Positions 1 through 9,724 of a stretch of DNA of 64,000 nt are shown here, piece after piece; within the stretch, counting starts at the first letter, position 1; each line of letters opens with the position of its first letter. The notes beneath the pieces are model-generated. The model did not search any database and was not told the origin of the DNA. It saw nothing but the letters and a program-made list of their open reading frames with translations. Made by a program: the position numbers and the translations under genes. The DNA comes from an uncultured Verrucomicrobia subdivision 3 bacterium (lineage in GTDB: Bacteria; Verrucomicrobiota; Verrucomicrobiia; Limisphaerales; DASXHY01). The DNA is taken from the NCBI GenBank assembly GCA_937890005.1, contig CALBZA010000064.1, positions 1 through 64,000 of the forward strand. The letters run 5' to 3'.

Positions 1-90
1 TACGTCCGGTGGTGTGGGAGGACGGTGAGGTTCCAACCCTCACCTCCTACCCGATGTGCATGTCTAGTGAGGGGGCTCTATATCAGCACT

Positions 91-857
91 GTGAAAAGAA
101 AGGAATTTTCCTGGCAGAGCACCATCGGAATCGGTTTGCTCGAGCTGCTGGTTGTTATTGCGTTTGTGTGTCTGCTCGTTGCTCTACTTTTCCCGGTGAT
201 TTCACGGCCGGGCCGCTCTCTAGAGTGGCTCGATGCCGATCGGAGCAGGCTCTGCTCGCCGCCGCGTTGAAACAATATCACACGGAATATGGACGCTTTC
301 CGTCTTTCACGGGAGAACGGGAAGAAGATCAGACATTTTCAGAGTTGGGAGATTCGAGGTTTTCAGAAGATGCATCACGAGTGCAGAACATTGCGAATCT
401 TATGGCGGTTCTGCTTGACCTGACAGAAACGCCGGAGGGATTGCCAACGATCAACACCAACTTTGCATTCAATCCCAATCGCATTCTGTTTCTCACGGCG
501 AGATTCGTTCAGGACAAAACTTCTCCCGGGATGGGAAAGGACCTGGTCTATCGGGATCCGTGGGGACAGCCATACGTGATCAGCTTCGACCTCAACGACG
601 ACGAAATGACGCGCGACTTTTTCTATGCACGACAGAAGGTGTCGCAGCGCTCCGGCTCGCTCGGCTTCAACAGATTGACCAACAATGTGGACTCGATGGG
701 AAACACGGACCAGTTTCAGGCGAGGGGGCGTGTCATGATTTGGTCCTCCGGTCCCGATAGACGCGCCGACAGTTCAAAACCGGCGAACATTCCACCGAAT
801 GCGGACAACATTTGCACCTGGTCCGATCCGTTGATCCAAGAATCAGCGGATGAGTAA
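91..857 (+). pseudogene. Type II secretion pseudopilin-like protein, frameshifted
   Basis: A GTG at 91 opens a reading frame with a short basic leader followed by the prepilin-type hydrophobic segment LLELLVVIAFVCLLVALL (compare the family form GFTLIELLVVIA). This frame stops at 270. The rest of the protein, starting around SEQALLAAALKQYHTEYGRFP, continues in another frame to 857; this helix plus 'YHTEYGRFP' is typical of type II pseudopilins with globular tails. A single missing base between about 205 and 245 would join the two parts into a protein of about 255 residues. The product would be processed by a prepilin peptidase and sit in the inner membrane or pseudopilus. Either the gene is broken or the base is an assembly error; the intact tail favours a recent event or an error. 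It converges with glnS, leaving a 2-base gap. Confidence 0.72.
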
Positions 858-859
858 AT

Positions 860-2659
<1,800 letters not shown>

Positions 2660-2853
2660 AAAGCTTCGTCACCGTAACAAAGCGGTCTGACGATGTCCAA
2701 CGGCGAGCCGTCTGAACGCATGGTTGTTTGGTTCCGGCGGAGCGCATTGATTGTTCCTGGTGCGGGCGGTCAGACTTGGAACAGATGGAACGTTGACTTT
2801 TCCAAGGGTGGTTTTCCATTGATGCCTTTCGAAGGCACAACTAGAGTCGCAGC

Positions 2854-4014
2854 ATGAATTCCGGGAGATTGACCTGTTTCGCCCTCTTCTTCTTGCTCCT
2901 CACCCTTTCCGTTCCACGCGCTGATGCTGCGCGGGCTCCAGATGATCAATTTGCGAGCATTTACGCCACGGTGATGGAAGCCGATGGTTTACACACAGAG
3001 GGAAAGCGCGAGGCGGCGCTGAAGAAATATCAGCAGGCCCAGAAGGACTTGCTCGAACTCAAGCGTCTGAACCCAGGGTGGAACCAGAAGATCGTGGCGT
3101 TCCGGCTGAACGAGTTGAGCGAAAAGATCGCGTCGTTTACTTCACCCGAACCCCCGGCCGCAGATTCATCGTCAAACGCGTCGTTGAACGGAGATGGTAT
3201 CCGGCTGCTCTCCGCGGGAGCAGAACCGAGACGGCTCCTGCGCTACAAGCCAGAGCCCGGCCTGACGCAGGTTTCCATCCTGACGATCAAGACAACCGGC
3301 GGGGTGGAGGTTCCGGGAATGCCTGAGCGTCCGAAGACTTCGAACACGCTCAAAATGACTGTTGAAACGATTGTTACCGGAGTGCAGGAGAACGGCGATA
3401 TTGCTTTCGATGCCGTTATGAAGGATGTCGATTTGACGGCTGATGGCATGTCGGAGGCACAGGCAGACAAGATGAAGGAGGTCATACTCGCCGTCAAAGG
3501 CACCAAAGTCTCGGGAGTGGTGTCGTCTCGCGGCGCGCCGCGGAAGGAAAGCGAACAGTCTGTTTCTGAAGCATCGAAGTCAAATGAACGTTCGGAAAAA
3601 TTGAAAACTTTCCTGCTCGATCCAACCACCGAATGGCCGGAAGAGCCGGTGGGGGTGGGGGCGCGCTGGGAAAAACGACGGGTGCAAACGGAAGATGGAT
3701 TCAAAATCATGGAGACAACTGTCTGGGAGATTGTGTCGATTGAAGGGGATAGCGTAGTGCTCAGCGGCAAAGGTTCTCAAACGGCCAAAAGCGGGCAGAG
3801 AATCAACAATCCGCAGATGCCAAACGTGAAGGTTGAACTTGCGAAAGTCAGCGGCACGGGGACGGAGACCGCCACCCTCGATCTGACCCGTTTAGTGCCA
3901 GTCAGCGGCGCGGCACTACAGGATGCCGAATATGTCGTCACGATGTCCGCGGGCGCGAGGACGCAAAATCTCGCCACGCGGCAGCATGTGGAGATCTCGG
4001 TGCGGACGGAATGA
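2854..4014 (+). CDS. Secreted protein of unknown function (DUF6263-like)
   Basis: A 386-residue exported protein. Residues 1-25 are a clear Sec signal peptide (hydrophobic CFALFFLLLTLSVP, then ADA-A cleavage). Residues about 30-90 are helical and TPR-like (EGKREAALKKYQQAQKDL). After a Ser/Pro linker comes a beta-rich region from residue 125 (LLRYKPEPGLTQVSILTIK) with the alternating pattern of DUF6263-type proteins, whose role is not known. The last 150 residues carry Thr/Val-rich strands. I cannot name a function. It may sit in the periplasm or outer envelope. It stands alone on the plus strand, 100 bases before a small zinc-ribbon gene. Confidence 0.85.
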   Translation: MNSGRLTCFALFFLLLTLSVPRADAARAPDDQFASIYATVMEADGLHTEGKREAALKKYQQAQKDLLELKRLNPGWNQKIVAFRLNELSEKIASFTSPEPPAADSSSNASLNGDGIRLLSAGAEPRRLLRYKPEPGLTQVSILTIKTTGGVEVPGMPERPKTSNTLKMTVETIVTGVQENGDIAFDAVMKDVDLTADGMSEAQADKMKEVILAVKGTKVSGVVSSRGAPRKESEQSVSEASKSNERSEKLKTFLLDPTTEWPEEPVGVGARWEKRRVQTEDGFKIMETTVWEIVSIEGDSVVLSGKGSQTAKSGQRINNPQMPNVKVELAKVSGTGTETATLDLTRLVPVSGAALQDAEYVVTMSAGARTQNLATRQHVEISVRTE

Positions 4015-4117
4015 TGTGGAATGTATGAATCGAAAACGGTTACGGAAGATTTTCAGTTGAGCGATGTTTCGCGCTACTGAACGGGATTGTTCAGCTGAGT
4101 GAAAGGAGACTGATGAC

Positions 4118-4351
4118 ATGAAAGCCAAATCGACTCCACTGAAACGAGCCATCGCCGCTGCCCGGCGCACGATGGGACCGCAGCGGTATGAAGTTGAAGG
4201 GCATCAGATCACGTGCTCCGTGTGCGAGGGCGATCGTTTCAAATCAGACGATTACGTCGGCCTGTTTGGGATGCACACGTTGATCTGTGAGGAATGCAGT
4301 CACGTGGAATTTTTTCGCAAGAAACCGAATTCGCTCGAGAGGAACAGCTGA
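4118..4351 (+). CDS. Small zinc-ribbon protein
   Basis: A 77-residue protein with two CxxC knuckles, CSVC (about residue 33) and CEEC (about residue 57), spaced like a zinc ribbon. The N-terminal third is basic (MKAKSTPLKRAIAAARR). A good Shine-Dalgarno sequence, GAAAGGAG at 4101-4108, lies 9 bases before the ATG, so the start is well supported. Small zinc ribbons of this kind bind nucleic acid or proteins; nothing here fixes the partner. The next gene starts 26 bases downstream. Confidence 0.78.
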   Translation: MKAKSTPLKRAIAAARRTMGPQRYEVEGHQITCSVCEGDRFKSDDYVGLFGMHTLICEECSHVEFFRKKPNSLERNS

Positions 4352-4377
4352 TGTGAGCATTTCTATTTAGCCACCAC

Positions 4378-4731
4378 ATGAGTCTGTTCCTGTTTTTTCC
4401 ATTCGTTGAGTATTTGGTGATAACGGGTGCCGGTCTTTTCTGTCTGGGTTTTGTGATGAAGCGCAAGCGGGATGGGTTTTTGTTGAGTGCGGTACTATGC
4501 CCAATTTTCCTTTGGTCAGTTCTTTTGTGGGTAAACGATCGCGGATCGCTCTCCAATTTTGTGATCGAACCTTTGCTTCTCGGGGGCCTGGTTCTCGCGG
4601 CATTGGCGGCGGAGTTTTTTCTGGAACGAAAACAGGTTGCAGGAAAAGGAATTCGCCGGGTTGTGCTGTGGAGTTTTCTTCTGTTGGCTCCGGTCGGAAC
4701 TCGTTTCCTGATGCCAGCGCTTCCAGAGTGA
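4378..4731 (+). CDS. Small integral membrane protein, unknown
   Basis: A 117-residue protein that is mostly hydrophobic, with about four membrane segments (residues 3-25, 33-51, 63-79, 92-110) separated by short basic loops such as MKRKRDG and ERKQ. No family recognised. It follows the zinc-ribbon gene by 26 bases and may be cotranscribed. Coding support is the hydrophobic periodicity only; a 205-codon antisense frame across the same DNA lacks any protein-like features. Confidence 0.6.
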   Translation: MSLFLFFPFVEYLVITGAGLFCLGFVMKRKRDGFLLSAVLCPIFLWSVLLWVNDRGSLSNFVIEPLLLGGLVLAALAAEFFLERKQVAGKGIRRVVLWSFLLLAPVGTRFLMPALPE

Positions 4732-4849
4732 GCTTTCCGGCGTCTGAGCGACAGCGAGCTGGGTTCCAATTCAGACGTCCCCGGCTTGTCCCACTCGAAA
4801 TACGACCAGCGTGGTTGGAAATTTCCTTGAAGTGTGTCTGAAAAATCTC

Positions 4850-4954
4850 GGAGCGTGGCTGTGTCAACTTGTGACCAGCCGCAGTGCTTCGAAACTTTTC
4901 AGCGATTCTTACGTTTCGGGTTGCTGCGGCTGGTCTGCGACACAGCCGCGCTCC
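4850..4954. repeat. Palindromic intergenic element, copy 1
   Basis: The gap 4732-5061 before lpxC holds no gene. At its core are inverted arms GGAGCGTGGCTGTGTC (4850-4865) and GACACAGCCGCGCTCC (4939-4954), matching at 15 of 16 positions. An inner pair GACCAGCCGCAG (4873-4884) and CTGCGGCTGGTC lies inside. The whole could fold into a long hairpin. The same arm words recur at 17674-17790, so this is a dispersed repeat family of the genome. Confidence 0.8.
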
Positions 4955-5061
4955 AGCCCCCAATCCTTTCTCCATCGATTTCATCTGACCGTTTGGCCTC
5001 CGTTTTCCTCGGGAAATCTCACCGCTTGCAAACGGAAGGCTGCATTTGTTTAATCCCCGCC

Positions 5062-6432
5062 GTGCTACACCAGCAAACTCTCAGTCGTCCGGTGAATTTC
5101 TCAGGTGTCGGATTGCACAGCGGAAACCGCGTCAACATGACGTTTCTTCCAGCGGCTCCGAACACCGGAATCCGCTTTCGCCGCGTCGATCTTGACGGCA
5201 AACCTGAAATTGAGGCGCGCGTCGAAAACGTGGCCGAGACCAACCGCTCCACGACCCTCGCCAAGGGCAACACGAAGATTCACACGGTCGAACACCTGCT
5301 CGCCGCCTTTGCCGGTTACGGCGTGGACAACGCGATCGTGGAACTCGACGCCAACGAACCGCCGATTGCGGACGGCAGTTCGCGTGAATTTTGCCGCATG
5401 ATTCAAGAGGCGGGTTTCGCTCCGCAGAACGAACGCCGCGAAGTTTACAAGGTGACAGCGCCGATCGAACTGCAGCTCGGCGAAACCGAGATGACGCTGT
5501 TCCCTTACGACGGTTTCAAGATCACCTGCACGAGCTCGGACAAAGGGGGCCGGTTCACGCAGTTCTATAGTCTGGAGTTGAACCCCAAGAGCTGGGAGAA
5601 AGAACTTTCGAACGCGCGCACATTCTGCTTCTACGAGGAGATCGAATATCTCATCAAGAACGGCCTGATCCGCGGCGGCAGCCTGGAGAACGCCGTGGTC
5701 ATTCGTGACGACGCCGTGCTGACAACGGAACCGTTGCGTTATGCGGAGGAGTTTGTCCGCCACAAGATTCTCGACATCATCGGCGATCTGTCGCTGGTCG
5801 GCAGGCCTTTGCATGGGCATTTGATTTCGGTGAAACCGAGTCACATGGCGAATTGCGAACTGGCCCGCCTGGTCACGGCGCAGATGCAAAAGCCGATTCG
5901 CGCGGCACAGGCATTTGGTCCGCCGCCCGTTCCGCCCGCGCCCGCGGCCGCCCGGACGTCCTCCGGAGAAGCGAAGCCCGAAATCACAGAAGTCCTCGAT
6001 CAGGACGGCGCAATCAACGTGAACGATGTCATGCGGATTCTTCCGCACCGGTATCCGTTCCTGATGGTGGATCGCATCGTGAAGATCGACGGCAACTTTA
6101 TCACGGGGGTGAAGAACGTTTCGATCAATGAACCGTTTTTCCAGGGGCATTTCCCCGGGCACCCGATCATGCCAGGTGTGCTTCAACTGGAAGCCATGGC
6201 GCAGGTGGCGGGTATTCTGATGTTGCGGCGCGCGGAGAACTTCGGCCAGATCGCCTACTTCATGGCTGCGGAAAACGTGAAGTGGCGCAAGCCGGTGGTG
6301 CCTGGCGACGTGCTGGTCATCGAAATCGAAATGACGAAGATGCGTGGAAAACTCGGCAAGGCGAAGGGCGTCTGCAAAGTTCGCGGCGAAACGGTAAGCG
6401 AAGCTGAAGTGACGTTCATGCTCCAGGGCTGA
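5062..6432 (+). CDS. lpxC/fabZ: LpxC-FabZ bifunctional fusion protein
   Basis: One 456-residue chain carries two enzymes. Residues 1-300 are UDP-3-O-acyl-N-acetylglucosamine deacetylase, the committed step of lipid A synthesis. The GLHSG motif is at residues 17-21, HTVEHLLAA carries a zinc-binding His at 78, and RHKILDIIGDL carries the other His and Asp ligands. Residues 315-456 are 3-hydroxyacyl-ACP dehydratase, which belongs to fatty acid elongation (HRYPFLMVDRI; FQGHFPGHPIMPG with the catalytic His; LEAMAQ with the catalytic Glu). An Ala/Pro-rich linker joins them. The frame is open from 4834, but the GTG at 5062 begins MLHQQTLSRPVNFSG, the usual LpxC N-terminus, and the upstream part is palindromic repeat. 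lpxA starts 2 bases after the stop. Confidence 0.96.
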   Translation: MLHQQTLSRPVNFSGVGLHSGNRVNMTFLPAAPNTGIRFRRVDLDGKPEIEARVENVAETNRSTTLAKGNTKIHTVEHLLAAFAGYGVDNAIVELDANEPPIADGSSREFCRMIQEAGFAPQNERREVYKVTAPIELQLGETEMTLFPYDGFKITCTSSDKGGRFTQFYSLELNPKSWEKELSNARTFCFYEEIEYLIKNGLIRGGSLENAVVIRDDAVLTTEPLRYAEEFVRHKILDIIGDLSLVGRPLHGHLISVKPSHMANCELARLVTAQMQKPIRAAQAFGPPPVPPAPAAARTSSGEAKPEITEVLDQDGAINVNDVMRILPHRYPFLMVDRIVKIDGNFITGVKNVSINEPFFQGHFPGHPIMPGVLQLEAMAQVAGILMLRRAENFGQIAYFMAAENVKWRKPVVPGDVLVIEIEMTKMRGKLGKAKGVCKVRGETVSEAEVTFMLQG

Positions 6433-6434
6433 GT

Positions 6435-7205
6435 ATGGCGAACATTCATCCCTCAGCGGTCGTTCATCCGAAGGCAGCGATCGGCGAAGATTGCGAGATC
6501 GGGCCGTATTGCGTCATCGGCGAACACGTCTCGCTCGGGCCGCGGTGCCGGCTTCATTCGCATGTGGTGATCGACGGCCATACGAAGATCGGCAGCGGCA
6601 ACCAGATTTATCCTTTTGCGAGCATCGGTCTGAAAACTCAGGACCTGAAATGGAAGGGCGGGGTGACGCGGACCGAGATCGGCGATGGGAACACCTTTCG
6701 TGAATTCGTGACCGTTCACAGCGCCACGAGTGATGGAAACGCAACGATCATTGGTTCCCACAATCACTTCCTTGCCTACAGCCACATTGCGCACGATTGC
6801 ATTCTCGGCAATCACATCATCATGTCGAATGCCGCGACATTGGGCGGGCATGTCACGGTTGAGGATCGTGCGGTTATCAGCATCTCCGCGGTGCACCAGT
6901 TCTGCCGCATTGGAAAGCTGGCGATGGTCGGTGGTTGTTCGAAAGTGGTTCAGGACGTTCCGCCCTTCATGCTGGCGGATGGCAACCCGGCGGAGACGCG
7001 GACGATCAACAAGATTGGACTGGAACGTAATGGTGTTTCCGAGGAAACGATCTCGGCGCTCCGGCAGGCCTACAAAATTTTGTTCCGCGAAGGATTGACG
7101 GTGTCGAACGCGATCGCGCGGATAGAAGCGGAGTTGCCGCAGTCACCTGAGATGCAGCATCTCGTGCAGTTCGTCAGGACGAGCGAACGCGGCATCAGCA
7201 AGTGA
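6435..7205 (+). CDS. lpxA: UDP-N-acetylglucosamine O-acyltransferase
   Basis: First enzyme of lipid A synthesis: it transfers a 3-hydroxyacyl chain from ACP to UDP-GlcNAc in the cytoplasm. The 256-residue length is normal. Left-handed beta-helix hexapeptides are visible (IHPSAVVHPKAAIGEDCEIG; ISAVHQFCRIGKLAMVGG), and the catalytic His lies in FLAYSHIAHDC. The C-terminal helical domain (residues 195-250) follows. With lpxC-fabZ immediately upstream, the operon makes the substrates that feed both lipid A and phospholipid synthesis; lpxD and lpxB are not in the window. Confidence 0.97.
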   Translation: MANIHPSAVVHPKAAIGEDCEIGPYCVIGEHVSLGPRCRLHSHVVIDGHTKIGSGNQIYPFASIGLKTQDLKWKGGVTRTEIGDGNTFREFVTVHSATSDGNATIIGSHNHFLAYSHIAHDCILGNHIIMSNAATLGGHVTVEDRAVISISAVHQFCRIGKLAMVGGCSKVVQDVPPFMLADGNPAETRTINKIGLERNGVSEETISALRQAYKILFREGLTVSNAIARIEAELPQSPEMQHLVQFVRTSERGISK

Positions 7206-7216
7206 GCGTCATTTAT

Positions 7217-7282
7217 GATTTACGATTCATGATTTATGATCTGATCTGCGCTCGACAGTCTCGAAATCATCAATCGTAAATC
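7217..7282. repeat. AT-rich inverted repeat between lpxA and rsmI
   Basis: Arms GATTTACGATTCATGATTT (7217-7235) and AAATCATCAATCGTAAATC (7264-7282) are complementary at 18 of 19 positions with a 28-base loop. The words ATTTATGAT and ATCATAAAT flank them. It could be a hairpin in the transcript or a mobile palindromic repeat. There is no U-run, so it is not a standard terminator. Confidence 0.7.
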
Positions 7283-7299
7283 ACACATCATAAATCCCG

Positions 7300-8004
7300 A
7301 TGTCTTCCGATCTTCCACCTCTCGTTCCCGGCACGCTCTATCTCGTTGCCACGCCGATTGGCAATCTGGAGGACATCACGCTCCGGGCGTTGCGGGTGTT
7401 GCGGGAGTGCGATGTGGTCGCAGCCGAAGACACGCGTCGATCCGGTCAGCTGTTGCGGCATTTCGAGATTTCGAAGCCGATGCTCAGCTATTTCCAGTTC
7501 AACGAGGCGAAGCGCAGTGAAGAGATTTTGGAACGATTGCGTCGAGGCGAGAAAGTGGCGCTCGTCACTGACGCGGGCAGCCCGGGAATCAGCGATCCGG
7601 GTGAACGTGTGGTGAAGGCGGCGATCGCGGCAGGTTTTCGTGTTGAATCAATTCCGGGTCCGGTAGCCCTTGTGGCCGCGCTGACGGCGAGCGGATTGCC
7701 AGCTGAGGAATTTCACTTCGTCGGTTTTCTGCCGCACAAGTCAGGTCAGCGCCGGAACAAGCTTGAGGCGCTTGCTGCGGTTCCGGGGACCCTCGTGTTT
7801 TACGAATCGCCGTATCGCATTGAAAAGTTGCTCGGCGAGTTGAATGAAGTTTTTCCGGCGCGCGACGTGGTAACGGCGCGTGAGCTGACGAAGAAGTTCG
7901 AGGAGTATCTACGGGGCAAACCGGCTGCGCTTCTCGATATCATCAAGACGCGCAGCCTGAAGGGGGAGTTTGTTGTCCTTGTTGCGCCGGCGGAAGCCGC
8001 GTGA
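7300..8004 (+). CDS. rsmI: 16S rRNA (cytidine-1402-2'-O)-methyltransferase
   Basis: SAM-dependent tetrapyrrole-methylase-fold enzyme that methylates the ribose of C1402 in the decoding centre. Length 234 residues, slightly short of the E. coli 286, with the core intact. Motifs seen are GTLYLVATPIGNLEDITLRA at the N-terminus, AEDTRRSGQLL, LVTDAGSPGISDPG and IPGPVALVAAL. It follows the lpx pair after a 94-base gap filled by an inverted repeat, so cotranscription is possible but unproven. Confidence 0.95.
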   Translation: MSSDLPPLVPGTLYLVATPIGNLEDITLRALRVLRECDVVAAEDTRRSGQLLRHFEISKPMLSYFQFNEAKRSEEILERLRRGEKVALVTDAGSPGISDPGERVVKAAIAAGFRVESIPGPVALVAALTASGLPAEEFHFVGFLPHKSGQRRNKLEALAAVPGTLVFYESPYRIEKLLGELNEVFPARDVVTARELTKKFEEYLRGKPAALLDIIKTRSLKGEFVVLVAPAEAA

Positions 8005-8068
8005 GCTGTCAGACATTCACTCTCGACAGCCCTGCAACAATGCAAGGATCGGCCAATGTGATCTGGCC

Positions 8069-8902
8069 TTACTTCTTCAAGGCAGCCGCAACGGCTCGCT
8101 CAAGATTGTCACCGCGCAGATCACTGCCGATGATCGTGCCGGAGCCGTCGATCAGGAAGGTCGCCGGGATGGATTGAATGCCATACTTCTGAGCAAGTTC
8201 ATTTTCCCAACCCTGGCCATCGAAGAATTGCGGCCACGGCATATCGTGCTTCTTGAGGAAGGATGTGAGCTGTTCCTTTTGCGAATCCAGACTGATGCCG
8301 ACCACTTCGAAACCCGACTTGTGGTGTTTTTCGTAGGTTTCCTTCACGTGCGGCAGTTCGGCGACGCACGGACCGCACCAGGTCGCCCAGAAATCCACGA
8401 GCACCACCTTGCCCTTGTATTTCGCGATTGAAAGCGGCTTGCCCTCCAGATCTGTCACCTGGAAATCGGGGAAAGTCGCACCTTTGACAAGTCCGGCGCG
8501 GATCTTCTTTCCTTCCTCCTGGCGCTTGATGTTTTGAACCTGTTTTGTTTCGGCAAAATCCTTTTTCAGTTCCGCCAGGAGCTCCTCGGATTTTTTCTCA
8601 TTCTTGAGGACCTGATCATAAAGCATGGCTTCCAGGTATAGGATTTTGGCTGTTTCCTCGGGGTCGGTTGACCGGTGCTTGGTCACGAGGGCGCGGAATT
8701 CCTTGAGCTCGGTCGCGAGCGACGCTTCCGTGGGGGTGCCGTCCCGCAATTTGAGCCGGATGCGTCCGACGAGATCCTGCAGGTCGGCCGCCGCTGGGCT
8801 GCTTTGTGTTGCGATCGGTGTTGTCTCGGCAGACCGGCTTTGAGGAGCTGCGACGCACAGTGTCGAGATCGCCGCGGTGAGGAGAAGAATATTTCGGCTC
8901 AT
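8069..8902 (-). CDS. TlpA-like periplasmic thioredoxin
   Basis: A 277-residue exported thiol-disulfide protein. The ATG at 8902 gives a signal peptide (MSRNILLLTAAISTLCVAA, about 25 residues). Residues 40-135 are helical with many charges. The thioredoxin/AhpC-TSA domain runs from about 143 to 277, with the redox site WCGPC at 175-179 and the cis-Pro loop GIQSIPATFLIDG. Such proteins reduce disulfides in periplasmic or cytochrome-maturation substrates; the target is not shown here. The helical N-terminal half is typical of the larger TlpA relatives of Bacteroidota and Verrucomicrobiota. No partner genes adjoin it. Confidence 0.88.
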   Translation of the reverse strand: MSRNILLLTAAISTLCVAAPQSRSAETTPIATQSSPAAADLQDLVGRIRLKLRDGTPTEASLATELKEFRALVTKHRSTDPEETAKILYLEAMLYDQVLKNEKKSEELLAELKKDFAETKQVQNIKRQEEGKKIRAGLVKGATFPDFQVTDLEGKPLSIAKYKGKVVLVDFWATWCGPCVAELPHVKETYEKHHKSGFEVVGISLDSQKEQLTSFLKKHDMPWPQFFDGQGWENELAQKYGIQSIPATFLIDGSGTIIGSDLRGDNLERAVAAALKK

Positions 8903-9019
8903 ATGATAATTGGATTTGGTTTCCGCCTGCCCAAGCAGAGCATCACGAGGCAAACGCTGCAAGGAATCTTTGACAGGAATCTTTGGCGGCTTGCAAGATG
9001 CGCGGGTTGCGGCTAACTG

Positions 9020-9715
9020 GTGCGGGTGATCTCATTCAACGCGCTGCGCGAGAGTTCGACTCGTGACTGGCTTCGTCCGTCGATCATCGCGCTCATTGCC
9101 GCCAATCTGGTCCCGTTGTTTGGCGTTCTCTTTCTCGGCTGGGAGGTCTTTCCGCTGATGTTTCTGTTCTGGTCCGAGAATGTGGTGATCGGGTTGATGA
9201 ATGTGCTCAAGATGCTTTTTGCCGGCCCCGGCTCCGGCAACAGCATTCCGGCACGGCTGTTCATGATGGTTTTCTTTTCGATCCACTACGGGATGTTCAC
9301 GCTGGTTCATGGAATTTTCGTGATGGTGCTGTTCGGCGGAGATGCATTTCGTCCGCACGGTGGGCCGAGTCCCACGATGTTTCTCAATGTGATCCGTGAA
9401 TATCACCTTGGCTGGGCGTTGCTGGGACTCTTCGCAAGCCATGCCGTCTCCTTCGTGAGCAACTACATCAGGAAGGGAGAATACCGTCAGGCCGAACTCG
9501 GCAAACTGATGAGCCAGCCGTACGCGCGAATCTTTATTCTGCACATTGCGATCATCGGCAGCGGTTTTCTGGTGGCTGCGCTGAAGTCGCCAACGGCGGG
9601 TCTCGTTCTGTTGATCTTGTTGAAAATCGCATTCGACCTCGCGGCGCACATGTCAGAACGAAAGAAGTTCAGCAGGCCTGCCGCCGAGACAATAACGTCC
9701 AGGGGAATCGAATGA
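9020..9715 (+). CDS. DUF6498-like polytopic membrane protein
   Basis: A 231-residue protein with about six membrane segments. The pattern LMFLFWSENVVIGLMNVLKM near residue 45 matches my recollection of DUF6498 proteins, whose function is unknown. Conserved-looking polar residues in the membrane include SIHYGMFTLVHG and the segment FASHAVSFVSNY. The start is a GTG at 9020; no ATG lies nearby in frame. It converges with the GloVer protein gene at 9725. Confidence 0.72.
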   Translation: MRVISFNALRESSTRDWLRPSIIALIAANLVPLFGVLFLGWEVFPLMFLFWSENVVIGLMNVLKMLFAGPGSGNSIPARLFMMVFFSIHYGMFTLVHGIFVMVLFGGDAFRPHGGPSPTMFLNVIREYHLGWALLGLFASHAVSFVSNYIRKGEYRQAELGKLMSQPYARIFILHIAIIGSGFLVAALKSPTAGLVLLILLKIAFDLAAHMSERKKFSRPAAETITSRGIE

Positions 9716-9724
9716 TTCGATCAT

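Noticed and set aside
4834..5061. Upstream in-frame extension of lpxC
   Set aside because: The extra residues are translated palindromic repeat and lie before the normal LpxC N-terminus.
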